Part shown: piece by piece, positions 43,829-53,248 of the stretch
How the letters are laid out: each line of letters begins with the position of its first letter
Numbering within the stretch: position 1 is the first letter of the stretch
From: Sphingomonas quercus
Lineage (GTDB): Bacteria > Pseudomonadota > Alphaproteobacteria > Sphingomonadales > Sphingomonadaceae
DNA: 64,000 nt
Direction: 5' to 3'
Assembly (NCBI RefSeq): GCF_018863195.1
Contig: NZ_JAHKRT010000001.1
Location: forward strand, 583,719-647,718
Translations under genes and position numbers: made by a program
Notes under the pieces: model-generated
Databases searched by the model: none
Told to the model about the DNA's origin: nothing
The model's input: the letters and a program-made list of their open reading frames with translations, nothing else

Positions 43829-45508
43829 ATGAGGCCATTATCGACAGTTTCCGCAGCCCTGCTCGGCACGATCGCGATGGCTCCGGCAATGGCCGATCGC
43901 TACGAGCGCCAACCCGGCGTCGCCGTCGATCACTATGTCTTCAACGTCGAGTTCGCCGACAATAGCCGGGCGATCAAGGGCGAGACCGTGACCACCGTGC
44001 GCTTTACGGCGGGAGGCATCACCCGGATCTCCTTCGATCTCCAGTCCCCAAAGGCCGACGGCACCGGCATGACCGTCGCCGCAGTGAGCGAGGAAGGCGG
44101 CGGCGCGCTCCGTTTCGAGCAGACCAACGACCGCCTTGCCATCCGGCTTGCCCGGCCCTCCACCCCCGGGGACGTTCGCGTCTTCCACATCCGATACGCC
44201 GGCCAGCCCACCGATGGATTGCGCTTCGGCACCAGCCGCAGCGGGCAGCGCGGCGCCTTCACCTGGAACTGGCCGACCCTGATGCGCGACTGGGCGCCCA
44301 TCGTCGACCATATCTCGTCAAAGGCCACCAGCGAGTTCATCGTCACCGCGCCCGAGCCTTATTCCGTCGTCGCGAACGGCCTGCGCGTCAGCGAGGTTTC
44401 GCTCGGCGACGGCCGCAAGGTCACCCATTGGCGGCAGGGTGTGCCGATCTCGCCATGGCTCAATGCGCTCGGTGTTGCGCGCATGCAGGTCTATCATGGC
44501 GGCGCGGCGCAGGGCGTCCCCCTCCAGATCTGGGCGCCCGCCGGCACCAGGGTCAATGTCGCCAACGGTTTTCTGGTCGCGCGCCGGGCGATCAATCTGT
44601 TCGGCGAGCTTGTCGGACCCTATCCGTTCGAGAAGCTCGGGCAAGTCGTCGCGCCGTTCGGTGGCGGCGGCATGGAGCATGCCAGCGTGATCTTTTACGG
44701 AGACGGCGGCGCCCGCGACGGGGGCCCGCCGCTTCCACCGCGTCCGGCGCGCGCCCAACGCGCGGATCTGCCGGCGATGTCGCACGACGGCCTGCTTTCG
44801 CACGAGATCGCCCACCAATGGTTCGGCGATTCGGTGACCGAGGCGACATGGGGCGACGTGTGGCTGAGCGAGGGTTTCGCCACCTATTTCTCCGACCTCT
44901 ACACCGAGCATTTTGACGGGCGCGACGCATTCGTCGCGTCGCTCAGATCGGAGCGCGACGGGGCGCTCTCCGCCGAGCGGCGCGAGCGCATCCCGGTGAT
45001 CGGGGCGGACGACGAGGCCGCCGGTCCGCACCTCACCCAGGTTCAGTATCGCAAGGGCGGCTGGGTGCTGCACATGCTGCGCCAGCAAATGACGAGCCCG
45101 GCCTTCTTCAAGGCGATCCGCCTCTATTATGATCGCCACAAGGGCGGCCATGCCACCACCGAGGACCTTCGCGCGACCATGGAGGAGGTGTCCGGGCAAC
45201 AGCTCGGCTGGTTCTTCGACCAGTGGCTGACGCGGGTCGATTCCCCGAGGCTCGCGGTCACCTGGCGCTATGATGCCCGTGCCAGGGCGGTGCGCGTCAC
45301 GGCGACACAGACGCAGCCCGGGGACCCCTATCGCCTGCCGATCGAACTCGGCCTCGCCGACGCGGTGGGCGGCGCGCTCAGGACGTCGACAGTGACGATG
45401 GACAGGAAGGCGCAGGAATTCACCATCGCCGCTCCCACCCGGCCGGCGGAACTGGTGCTCGATCCCGAAACGAGATTGCTCGCCGACATGACCCTGACCC
45501 CGCGCTGA
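43829..45508 (+). CDS. Exported short M1-family aminopeptidase (tandem copy 1)
   Basis: A 559-residue exported zinc aminopeptidase. Signal peptide about 1-22. An N-terminal beta-saddle precedes a catalytic domain with GGMEHASV in place of the GAMEN exopeptidase motif (the glutamate that holds the peptide N-terminus is kept) and the zinc motif HEIAHQW (from residue 325) followed by the third ligand in WLSEGFATYF. The long C-terminal helical domain of PepN or LTA4H is missing, so it is the short M1 form. It is 10 nt upstream of a close paralogue; both share blocks such as VTHWRQGVPI and APE-YSVVANGL. Preceded by AGGAAGGA. Confidence 0.92.
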   Translation: MRPLSTVSAALLGTIAMAPAMADRYERQPGVAVDHYVFNVEFADNSRAIKGETVTTVRFTAGGITRISFDLQSPKADGTGMTVAAVSEEGGGALRFEQTNDRLAIRLARPSTPGDVRVFHIRYAGQPTDGLRFGTSRSGQRGAFTWNWPTLMRDWAPIVDHISSKATSEFIVTAPEPYSVVANGLRVSEVSLGDGRKVTHWRQGVPISPWLNALGVARMQVYHGGAAQGVPLQIWAPAGTRVNVANGFLVARRAINLFGELVGPYPFEKLGQVVAPFGGGGMEHASVIFYGDGGARDGGPPLPPRPARAQRADLPAMSHDGLLSHEIAHQWFGDSVTEATWGDVWLSEGFATYFSDLYTEHFDGRDAFVASLRSERDGALSAERRERIPVIGADDEAAGPHLTQVQYRKGGWVLHMLRQQMTSPAFFKAIRLYYDRHKGGHATTEDLRATMEEVSGQQLGWFFDQWLTRVDSPRLAVTWRYDARARAVRVTATQTQPGDPYRLPIELGLADAVGGALRTSTVTMDRKAQEFTIAAPTRPAELVLDPETRLLADMTLTPR

Positions 45509-45518
45509 GGGACTCGCC

Positions 45519-47201
45519 ATGAAGATCACGATGTTCGCATTGCTCGCCGCCAGCGCGGTGCTGGTCGCTACCCCGGCCGCGACGGAGACCTATCGGCGCC
45601 AACCCGGCGTCGCCGTCGAGCATTATGTCTTCAACCTCGAGGTCGGCGACGCCGATGGCATCGCCAGCCACGAGATCAAGGGCGAGACAATCGTCTCGGT
45701 GCGCTTTTCGACGGCCGGCACCGATCGCGTCGTCCTCGACCTGAGCAGTCGCGCACCCGACGGCACCGGCATGACCGTCGCCAAGGTGAGCGACCGGGGC
45801 GGCTCCGATCTCCGCTTCGTCCATCAGGACAACCGGCTGACCATCCTGCTGGACCACCCGTCCCGCGCCGGGGAGGCCCGCGACCTGATCGTGCGCTATG
45901 CCGGCCAGGCGGGCGACGGCCTGCGCTTCGGGACCACGCGCGGCGGGGATCGCGGCATCTTCAGCTGGAACTGGCCGACCCATATGCGCGACTGGGCGCC
46001 GACCGTCGACCATGTCTCGTCGAAGGTGACGAGCGAGTTCGTCGTCACCGCGCCCGAAGCTTATTCCGTCGTCGCCAACGGCTTGCTCGACAGCGAGATC
46101 GCCCTCGGCGACGGGCGCAAGGTCACCCACTGGCGGCAGGGCGTGCCGATCACGCCGTGGCTCAACGCCGTGGCGATCGCCCGCTTCCAGATGTTCGACG
46201 GTGGCACGCATCGCGGCGTTCCGCTCCAGATCTGGGCGCCGCTCGGCACGAAGGTCGATGTCGACAATGGCTTTCTCGTCGCGCGCCGCACGATCGACTT
46301 TTTCGGCGATCTTGTCGGCCCCTACCCCTATGAAAAACTCGGCCAGGTAATGGCGCCGTTCGATGGGTCGAGCACCGAGCATGCCAGCGTCATCTTCTAT
46401 GGCGACGCCGGCACCCGCGACGGCGGTCAGCCGATCCGCTCGCGCGGCAACGGCGTCGGCCTCGCCGGTGCCGGCCTTCTCGCCCATGAGATCGCCCATC
46501 AATGGTTCGGCGATTCCGTCACCGAAAACAGCTGGGGCGACGTGTGGCTGAGCGAGGGCTTCGCCACCTATTTCGCGGATCTCTATGCCGAGAATTTCGA
46601 AGGCCGTGATGCCTTCACCGCTTCGCTCAGGAGCGAGCGCACCGGCGCCCTCGCCGCGGAGCGACGCGAACGCATTCCCGTGATCACCACTGCCGACGAG
46701 GCTTCCGGGCCGCATCTCACCCGGGTGCAATATGCCAAGGGCGGCTGGATGCTTCACATGCTGCGCCAGCAGGTGACGACCCCGGTCTTCTTCAAGGCGA
46801 TCAAGGCCTATTATGGCCGCTATCATGGCGGCCATGTCACGACACCCGATCTCCGGCGTGCAATGGAGGAGGCTTCCGGACAGGACCTCGGCTGGTTCTT
46901 CAACCAGTGGCTGACCCGCGTGGATTCGCCGAAGCTCAGAATGACGTGGCGTTATGATGCCGGCGCCAGGGCGATCCGTCTCAGCGCCGCGCAGTCGCAG
47001 GACGGCGAGGCATATCGCCTGCCGATCGAAATCGGCATCGCCGCCGCGCCGCGTGGTGCGCTCAGGATCGAGAAGATCGAGATGACCGGGAAGACCCAGC
47101 AATTCAGCATTCCCGCGGACCGCGCGCCTGTGGACGTCGTGCTCGATCCAAACGTCAACCTTCTGGCCGACATGACGCTGGAGCGATCCTCCGCCCGTTG
47201 A
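45519..47201 (+). CDS. Exported short M1-family aminopeptidase (tandem copy 2)
   Basis: A 560-residue exported paralogue of the preceding gene, similar in length, order of motifs and most of the sequence. Signal peptide about 1-21. Zinc site HEIAHQW from residue 323 with WLSEGFATYF. The exopeptidase motif is SSTEHASV, so the GxM part has diverged from copy 1 (GGMEHASV) while the glutamate is kept. Divergence at the substrate motif suggests different N-terminal residue preference after duplication. It is 10 nt after copy 1 and 28 nt before the proline iminopeptidase-like gene, in one operon. Confidence 0.92.
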   Translation: MKITMFALLAASAVLVATPAATETYRRQPGVAVEHYVFNLEVGDADGIASHEIKGETIVSVRFSTAGTDRVVLDLSSRAPDGTGMTVAKVSDRGGSDLRFVHQDNRLTILLDHPSRAGEARDLIVRYAGQAGDGLRFGTTRGGDRGIFSWNWPTHMRDWAPTVDHVSSKVTSEFVVTAPEAYSVVANGLLDSEIALGDGRKVTHWRQGVPITPWLNAVAIARFQMFDGGTHRGVPLQIWAPLGTKVDVDNGFLVARRTIDFFGDLVGPYPYEKLGQVMAPFDGSSTEHASVIFYGDAGTRDGGQPIRSRGNGVGLAGAGLLAHEIAHQWFGDSVTENSWGDVWLSEGFATYFADLYAENFEGRDAFTASLRSERTGALAAERRERIPVITTADEASGPHLTRVQYAKGGWMLHMLRQQVTTPVFFKAIKAYYGRYHGGHVTTPDLRRAMEEASGQDLGWFFNQWLTRVDSPKLRMTWRYDAGARAIRLSAAQSQDGEAYRLPIEIGIAAAPRGALRIEKIEMTGKTQQFSIPADRAPVDVVLDPNVNLLADMTLERSSAR

Positions 47202-47229
47202 TCAGAAGTGGAGTTGCAGGAGCGAAACG

Positions 47230-48246
47230 ATGATCGACAGCATTTCCCGCCGTGACTTCCTCGCCCTTGCCGGCGCGACGACGCTGGCATCGGCGACAAC
47301 AGCCCTGGCGCGTGGCCCCGCGAGCTATCCGGCACCCGATCGGGAGATGGTGCTGCCGGTGCCGGGTGGACGGGTCTATGTCCGCATCAACGGCGATCTC
47401 AGGGGATCGCGGCCGCCGCTGGTGATGATCCATGGCGGCCCCGGGGGGAGCCACGCCGCCTTCCTCGACGCGCTCGCCCTCGCCGACGAGCGCGCGATCA
47501 TCCTTTACGACCAGCTCGATTCCGGCTGGTCAGACAAGCCGGGCGATCCCGCCAACTGGGTGGTACCGCGCTTCGTCGACGAGCTGGAGGCGGTGCGCGC
47601 GGGCCTCGGCGTCAGACGCTGGCACGTGCTCGGCCACAGCTGGGGCGGCACGATCGCCCTCGAATATGGCGCCCGCCGGCCCACCGCGCTGGCCGGCCTC
47701 GTGCCGAGCAGCGCGCTGATCTCGACGCGCAGCTGGCTCGCCGACGCGGCTGTCCTTCGCGGACAGATGCCGGCCGGGCCGCGCGAGACGCTCACGGCCT
47801 GCGAAGCGGCCAATCCCCCGGTGGCCGAGGTCTGCGACGAGGCGACGCGCGCATTCTACAGCCTGTACAACCGGCGCGAGGTTCCGACCGACGGTGCGAT
47901 CGCCTATCGCAACAGGCAGCATTTGCAGGGCACCGGTCCGTCGCTCGGCAAGAAGCTCTACGAAACCATGTGGGGCAAGACGGAATTCGTCTCCACCGGC
48001 ACGCTCAAGGATTATGACGGCGAACCGCTGCTCGCGCGGCTCGACGGGCGGCGCACCCTGTTCCTGTGCGGCCAGTATGACGAAGCGCGGCCGGAAACCG
48101 TACGCGGCTTTGCGCGCCGCGTGCCGCCCTCGGGCGCGGCGTTCGCCGAGATTCCGGGGGCGGGGCACGGCACCTTCAGCGACCAGCCGGCCGCGACGCT
48201 CGCCGTGCTTCGCCCCTGGCTGACCGCTCAGGACCAGCTGGGATAG
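47230..48246 (+). CDS. Tat-exported proline iminopeptidase-like alpha/beta hydrolase
   Basis: A 338-residue alpha/beta-hydrolase of the S33 family. Tat signal SRRDFLALAG at 6-15. The oxyanion motif HGGPGGS (68-74) is the hallmark of proline iminopeptidases. The nucleophile is S137 in GHSWGG, the acid is in CGQYDEARPETV, and the histidine is in GAGHGTFSDQ. By family it would release N-terminal proline from peptides, or hydrolyse a related amide. Export makes it a periplasmic exopeptidase. It is the last gene of the receptor A operon and converges on the amidohydrolase with a 12-nt gap. Confidence 0.89.
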   Translation: MIDSISRRDFLALAGATTLASATTALARGPASYPAPDREMVLPVPGGRVYVRINGDLRGSRPPLVMIHGGPGGSHAAFLDALALADERAIILYDQLDSGWSDKPGDPANWVVPRFVDELEAVRAGLGVRRWHVLGHSWGGTIALEYGARRPTALAGLVPSSALISTRSWLADAAVLRGQMPAGPRETLTACEAANPPVAEVCDEATRAFYSLYNRREVPTDGAIAYRNRQHLQGTGPSLGKKLYETMWGKTEFVSTGTLKDYDGEPLLARLDGRRTLFLCGQYDEARPETVRGFARRVPPSGAAFAEIPGAGHGTFSDQPAATLAVLRPWLTAQDQLG

Positions 48247-48258
48247 GCGCCTGACAGA

Positions 48259-49749
48259 TTACTGCTGGGGGAACTCGTCGGGCCCGGGCTGGGGCGGCAT
48301 GAACCACTTCTTGTCGTCCGGGCCGGTCGGGCCGATGAGCCCTTCCACCGATTTCATCAGCGCCTCGGGATGATAGACGCGGCCCGCCTTGATGACGAGG
48401 CGCGGCAGGCGCACGGCCTTGATGTCGGTCAGCGGATCGCCGCGAACGATGACGAGGTCGGCCAGTTTGCCCGGCTCGATCGTGCCCAGCTGATCGCCAA
48501 CCCCCATGGCGCGGGCGGAGTTGATCGTCGCGATCTTGAGGACCGCCGCATTCGGTATCCCGGCCAGCGTCATCACCAGCATTTCGCGACTGGCGCCGAA
48601 TGGGGTGAAATATTCTCCCCAGCTCGGGTGATCGGTGCCCAACGTGATCAGATCGCCCATGCCGGCGTCATAGAAGGCCTTAATTTCCTTCTGCTTGGTC
48701 CAGTAGATATTCTCGAACTGCTGGTTGACCGGGCGCTTGGTGGTGTCGACGAGGTGGCGGGCATAGGGCGTCAGGAAGCGCTTCTCGTCGGTGAAGTAAT
48801 CATACACTTTCGGATCCTTTAGCCCCCAATAGCCATAGGCGCTGACGGTCGCGTCGTAATTGGTATGATGGGTGCGATAGAGCTGGACGATCTTCCGGAA
48901 CTCGGGCGTATCGAACGTCATATGCTCATAGGAAGCATAGGCCGAACGATCTGGGGAGAAGGCATCGCCGCCAGTGAAATGCTCGATCCGGTCGATCCCC
49001 ATCAGGATCGCGTCGCGCGGGTTCACCGAGGTGCGCGCGCCCGAATCCAGGTGGCCGGTCACGGTCAGGCCATGCAGGTGCGCCTCCTCGATCACGGCGC
49101 GCAGCATCGTCGGATTGATGCCCTTGGTCTTGATGCCCTTGATGCCCAGCGCTGCCCATTTGTCGACCTGGGCCTTGACGTCGGCCACGCTCGTAGCCGA
49201 ATTCCAGCCGCGCCGGGCGGTGCCGAAATAAGGGCCGGAATTCATGATGCGCGGGCCGACACGGGCGCCATTGTCAATGCTGATGCGCAGGTCGCGCATC
49301 CCCATCGGATCGCTCTCGCCGGCCGGAAAGGTGGAGGTCACGCCGTTGGCGATGAACAGCTCGGGATAGGCCTTCATCTCATCGACGCGCGCGGCACGTG
49401 GCGTGATCATCGTCGAATAATGGGCGTGGAGATCAAAAAAGCCCGGCAACACCGTCTCGTTCGCGGCAAGCGTGACCTGCTCCGCGTCGGGGCTGGCGAT
49501 CGACAGGTCGCCGCCCACCCGCAGCAACTTGCCGGCGCGCACCAGGATGCCCGGATTCCTGATCCGCTTGTCCGCGGTGGAGGTGAATATCCAGCCGCCG
49601 GTGACCAGGACATCCCGTTCGGTCGGCCGACCGGGCGTCGGCGCGCCCGCCGGCTCCTGAACCCGGGCCGGAACGGCCGCGACAACCGCCATCACCGCAG
49701 CAGCGGCCGCGAGAAGGGAGGTGATTTTCTTGCGCTTTTGCATAATCAT
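48259..49749 (-). CDS. Exported amidohydrolase (imidazolonepropionase-like superfamily)
   Basis: A 496-residue exported metal-dependent amidohydrolase. Signal peptide about 1-30 (LLAAAAAVMAVVAAVPARV). Metal ligands: FDLHAHYS (H-x-H), the likely carboxylated or bridging lysine in IKTKGINP, VTGHLDSG, IEHFTG and the catalytic aspartate in LGTDHP. The GTIEPGKLADLVIVRGDPLTDI tail is the family hallmark. Related exported enzymes from Caulobacter and environmental sequences are Xaa-Pro/Xaa-Arg dipeptidases; that would fit the neighbours but is not provable here. Start ATG 49749 (or 49743); the frame is open to 49782. Last gene of the minus-strand peptidase operon. Confidence 0.88.
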   Translation of the reverse strand: MIMQKRKKITSLLAAAAAVMAVVAAVPARVQEPAGAPTPGRPTERDVLVTGGWIFTSTADKRIRNPGILVRAGKLLRVGGDLSIASPDAEQVTLAANETVLPGFFDLHAHYSTMITPRAARVDEMKAYPELFIANGVTSTFPAGESDPMGMRDLRISIDNGARVGPRIMNSGPYFGTARRGWNSATSVADVKAQVDKWAALGIKGIKTKGINPTMLRAVIEEAHLHGLTVTGHLDSGARTSVNPRDAILMGIDRIEHFTGGDAFSPDRSAYASYEHMTFDTPEFRKIVQLYRTHHTNYDATVSAYGYWGLKDPKVYDYFTDEKRFLTPYARHLVDTTKRPVNQQFENIYWTKQKEIKAFYDAGMGDLITLGTDHPSWGEYFTPFGASREMLVMTLAGIPNAAVLKIATINSARAMGVGDQLGTIEPGKLADLVIVRGDPLTDIKAVRLPRLVIKAGRVYHPEALMKSVEGLIGPTGPDDKKWFMPPQPGPDEFPQQ

Positions 49750-49800
49750 CCACGGATAATAAGGGGTTGATCGCAGAAACAACGGGAGCCGTCTCCGACC

Positions 49801-51483
49801 TCATTGCCCCGGCACGAGTTCCTTTTCAATCAACTCGGGCGGGATCATGCCGGCATTGTTCCAGGCATCCATGAGCGTACGCAGATCGAACGGCTTTTTC
49901 TGCCTGTCGAGCGCATGCGATTCGTTCGCCATCAGCTGATCGAAGCCGATCTTGCCCAGGATGTAACTCGCGCCATAACCGGGCTGGCGGAGATACAGGA
50001 GCTGTTCGAAGGCGGTCAGCTTGTCGGTTGGATTGGACCAGCCCCGCGGCGTCCATTCGGCATGGAAATGACCAGCCTGCTGTAGCGATAACTCATTCGC
50101 CTGGACGTGGAGCGAAGCCAGCCCGCGCGCGGCGCGATTGGCCAGCATGATCCACACCAACTCGCGGGCACGCGGATTGTCGTCGTAGAGGCCGGCGTGC
50201 ATCAACAGCTCTTCAAAGCCGGTGGCGAAGCCCTCGGCGCGCACATCCCAGACATTGTACAGCGACGCCATGCGACGGATCGGGCTGGGATGCGGCTCGT
50301 CGCGCATCCGTGCCAGGTCGATCCAGTGATAATCATGACTGTAGAGCAGCATCGGTTCACGCGCGATCACATGATCGAAGAAGGTTCGCTTGTCCTCGGG
50401 CGTAAATCGACTGATCTGCGGGACAAGCGCGGCCCTCAGATAGGGCTTGTCCGGAATAATCTCGGCCTTGACCAGGAACGTGACGAACTTGTCGAGCCGC
50501 TCTTGTGCCATCTTGTCGAATGCACCCGGTTCATTGATCGGCTGGAGCTGCGGCAGGGCGCGGTTACGATGCTCCTCCAGCCGCAACGATGCGATGGCGC
50601 GATCCAGTTCGCGTTGCAGAAGGGCGACCTGCTGGTCCCAGTCATAAGGGACGAGCTGGACGTTCCTCGCGTACCAGTTGTAATTTTCCTTGCCGACGCC
50701 GGATGGGCCCGTCTTGCTGGGCGCCTGGGCGTTGACCCAGGCGATGAACTCGCTCGTCGCCGTGATCGCTTGTGCCACGGCCTGCCTGAGCGCGGGGCTG
50801 GCGCCGTCAAGATTGGCCGTCCAGCTGCCCTCCAGCGTGGCGACGGTCAGGGTGCCTGCCTGGAGCTGCTGCAGGGCCCTGAGCTGGCCGGCGAGTTCCT
50901 GCGCGCTATAAACCCAGAGTTCGCGCGCATTGGCGCCGTTGAGGTTCACCCTGCCCTGCGTAAGGAAGCCGGGAATGGCGCCGATCTCGCGGAGCAATTT
51001 CTGCTGGTCTGCCGCGGACAGCGGGTATTTGTAATCGTAAAGCAAGGTCTCCGGATCCGCGACAGGCGCCTCGCGCGAGGGGACGTCGGTGCGCCGCGGC
51101 CAGATCGTGACGTAGAAGGCCGGATCGCGCGCCCATGGGCGGAGCACGCGATGGTCGAAGTCCATGCCGTTCATCTCGGCCCTGACCAGCGCATAGTCAT
51201 TTTGCTGCGCGATCGGCCAGGCGCGGGGATTGATCGCGGCGAGCCGGGCCTGCCATTGCGGCAGCGCCGCCGCCTTCTTCACCATGCCGGCAGCGGTGTA
51301 ATCTGGCACTCCGCCACGCCATTCGGGTCGCGCGAAGGAACGCCATTCCTGAAACAGGCGAACCAGATCGGCATAGCCACCGACCTGCGCAACACCCGCC
51401 GAAGGTTGCGCCGCTATCGCAGGAGACGCCACGCTTCCGAGACTGAGGAGGAGCGCGCCCGCCACGCGAAGATCGACAGTCAC
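49801..51483 (-). CDS. Exported DUF885-like protein lacking the metal motif
   Basis: A 560-residue exported protein. Signal peptide 1-25 (VAGALLLSLGSVASPAIAAQ). The C-terminal 200 residues align by eye with DUF885 metallopeptidase-like proteins: RRMASLYNVWDVRAEGFATGFEELLMHAGLYDD matches the family's EGWALYaErL, and AARGLASLHVQANELSLQQA its late histidine region. The zinc signature expected just before it (HExxPGHH) is replaced by SHDYHWIDL, so the first His, Glu and last His are lost. The start is taken as GTG 51483, with GGGAGAAGA upstream; an ATG at 51525 adds a non-signal N-terminus. Second last gene of its operon, 51 nt after an M1 peptidase. Confidence 0.8.
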   Translation of the reverse strand: MTVDLRVAGALLLSLGSVASPAIAAQPSAGVAQVGGYADLVRLFQEWRSFARPEWRGGVPDYTAAGMVKKAAALPQWQARLAAINPRAWPIAQQNDYALVRAEMNGMDFDHRVLRPWARDPAFYVTIWPRRTDVPSREAPVADPETLLYDYKYPLSAADQQKLLREIGAIPGFLTQGRVNLNGANARELWVYSAQELAGQLRALQQLQAGTLTVATLEGSWTANLDGASPALRQAVAQAITATSEFIAWVNAQAPSKTGPSGVGKENYNWYARNVQLVPYDWDQQVALLQRELDRAIASLRLEEHRNRALPQLQPINEPGAFDKMAQERLDKFVTFLVKAEIIPDKPYLRAALVPQISRFTPEDKRTFFDHVIAREPMLLYSHDYHWIDLARMRDEPHPSPIRRMASLYNVWDVRAEGFATGFEELLMHAGLYDDNPRARELVWIMLANRAARGLASLHVQANELSLQQAGHFHAEWTPRGWSNPTDKLTAFEQLLYLRQPGYGASYILGKIGFDQLMANESHALDRQKKPFDLRTLMDAWNNAGMIPPELIEKELVPGQ

Positions 51484-51534
51484 GACATTCTTCTCCCGAC
51501 GAGACAAAGACGAGCTGCAGGCCATGAGCTGGCG

Positions 51535-53214
51535 TCAGCGGCTCTCATATTTCTTGACGTTGATGTAATAGACGTCCGTCGCAACCTCGACGGCATCCCT
51601 GGATGCCTTCATCGGCATGATCTTCCACGCCGTGGTCGGCTCGAGCAGGAGCGGCTGGCCGGCGGCGGTGACCCTGATCGGCATCGCGAAATCCCTTTCG
51701 TCCGCGTCCCAGCGATAGGCAAGCGTGCCATCGCTGGCGTTGAACGCGAGTTCCAGCGTCGGAAGCGCGGCGCGCCGCAGATACTGGTTGAAGATCGGCG
51801 TCAGGTCGCGCCCCAATTGTGCGTTGATGAACTCCACCATGTCTTCCGTCATGATGTTCCTGTATTTGAAACGCTGGAACATCGCACGCAGCATGGCGAA
51901 CCAGCGCGTGTCGTCATCGATGACGTTGCGGAGGGTATGCAGAAAGAGCGCGGACTTGAAATACTGGTCCTGCGATGGCGTGCTATGGACGCCGCGCTGC
52001 GTGACGATCGGCTCCTCATTGCGAACCTTGGGCTTATAGCCGTTTATGTATCTGCTTGCGGCATCGCGCCCCCACCGGGCCTCGACATAAAGCTCTTCGA
52101 GATATGTGTCCCATCCCTCCTGAATCCACATATCGGATATGTCGGCAGCGGAGACGGCGTTGCCGAACCATTCATGACCGCTCTCATGGATGATGATGAA
52201 ATCGAATAGCGGGCTGATGCCCACCCCCGTCCAGTCGCGCTCGAGATAGCCGTTCGCGAAATGATTGCCGTAAGTTACCGCGCTCTGGTGCTCCATGCCG
52301 GAATAGGGGGCCTCGATCAGCTTGTACCCGTCGCGGACGAACGGGTATTCGCCGAAATATTTCTGGAAAATCTCGATCATCGGCCTGGCTTGCGCGAACT
52401 GCCGCCTGGCCCCCTCGATGCTCTCGGGCAGCACATAAAAGTCGATCGGCAGATCGCCCAGACGATCCTCGAAATGAATATAGGAACCGATGTTCAGCGA
52501 CACATCATAGTTGTTGATAGGGTAGTGGACGTGCCAATCCCAACGCGTATAGCCGCCCGGAAGCCTGGTCTTGCCGACGAATTTCCCGTTGGAAACGTCA
52601 ACGAGGCCATTCGGGATGGCGACGCTGATGTCCATCCACTCAACCTCGTCGCGCCACTGGTCCTTGTTCGGCCACCAGAGAAGCGAGTCGCCGGCGGTGT
52701 TGATCCATTGCCGCCCCTTCGGGTCCTTGCGAAAGGCCAGACCGCCGAACCGGCCCGTTTCGCGGGGGCTTCCCGAATAATCGAAATCAATACTATATTC
52801 GGTGCCCGCAAGCAGGCGTTTCGGAAAATCCACATAGACAGTGTCAAGATCGCGCTCGTACTTCAGCGGCGTCGAGCCGAGCCGGATGCCATTGACGTTG
52901 AGGTCCGCGCTCAGATTCAACTGGATACGCGTATCGTCCTGAAGCATCTTGAAGCGGATCTTGTTCGTGCCGGAGATCTTCTTCCGGTCGGGATCGACAC
53001 GGACGCTGAGCTGGTAGGACAGCAGATCGTTGTTGGCGCGATAACGGCCATATTCACCGCTGAGGAAGTCCGCGCGGGACGGAATGCGCGGCGACCGCGG
53101 CGCCTGGCTCGCCCCTTGCGCGGCGGCCGGCGCGGTCTGCGCCGCGATCGAGGGAGACGATCCGCCGGCAAGGGCGAGAACGATCGCAATCATCCGGCGT
53201 AGGCCCACCGTCAT
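51535..53214 (-). CDS. Exported short M1-family metallopeptidase (third copy)
   Basis: A 559-residue exported M1 peptidase. Signal peptide about 1-25. Beta-saddle domain about 55-255, substrate motif SGMEHQSAVTYGN (305-317), zinc motif H343-ESG-H347 in HESGHEWFGN, third ligand E366 in WIQEGWDTYLEELY. It differs from the tandem pair at 43.8-47.2 kb in most blocks, so it is a separate lineage. Like them it lacks the long helical C-domain. It lies 34 nt after the DPP-IV gene in the minus-strand operon. Confidence 0.92.
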   Translation of the reverse strand: MTVGLRRMIAIVLALAGGSSPSIAAQTAPAAAQGASQAPRSPRIPSRADFLSGEYGRYRANNDLLSYQLSVRVDPDRKKISGTNKIRFKMLQDDTRIQLNLSADLNVNGIRLGSTPLKYERDLDTVYVDFPKRLLAGTEYSIDFDYSGSPRETGRFGGLAFRKDPKGRQWINTAGDSLLWWPNKDQWRDEVEWMDISVAIPNGLVDVSNGKFVGKTRLPGGYTRWDWHVHYPINNYDVSLNIGSYIHFEDRLGDLPIDFYVLPESIEGARRQFAQARPMIEIFQKYFGEYPFVRDGYKLIEAPYSGMEHQSAVTYGNHFANGYLERDWTGVGISPLFDFIIIHESGHEWFGNAVSAADISDMWIQEGWDTYLEELYVEARWGRDAASRYINGYKPKVRNEEPIVTQRGVHSTPSQDQYFKSALFLHTLRNVIDDDTRWFAMLRAMFQRFKYRNIMTEDMVEFINAQLGRDLTPIFNQYLRRAALPTLELAFNASDGTLAYRWDADERDFAMPIRVTAAGQPLLLEPTTAWKIMPMKASRDAVEVATDVYYINVKKYESR

Positions 53215-53248
53215 GGAAACTTCCTCCTGACGATCCAGGTCCGGCCGC

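Noticed and set aside
50107..52209. A 700-codon plus-strand frame opposite the DUF885-like and M1 genes
   Set aside because: Antisense of two exported proteins with clear signal peptides and motifs.
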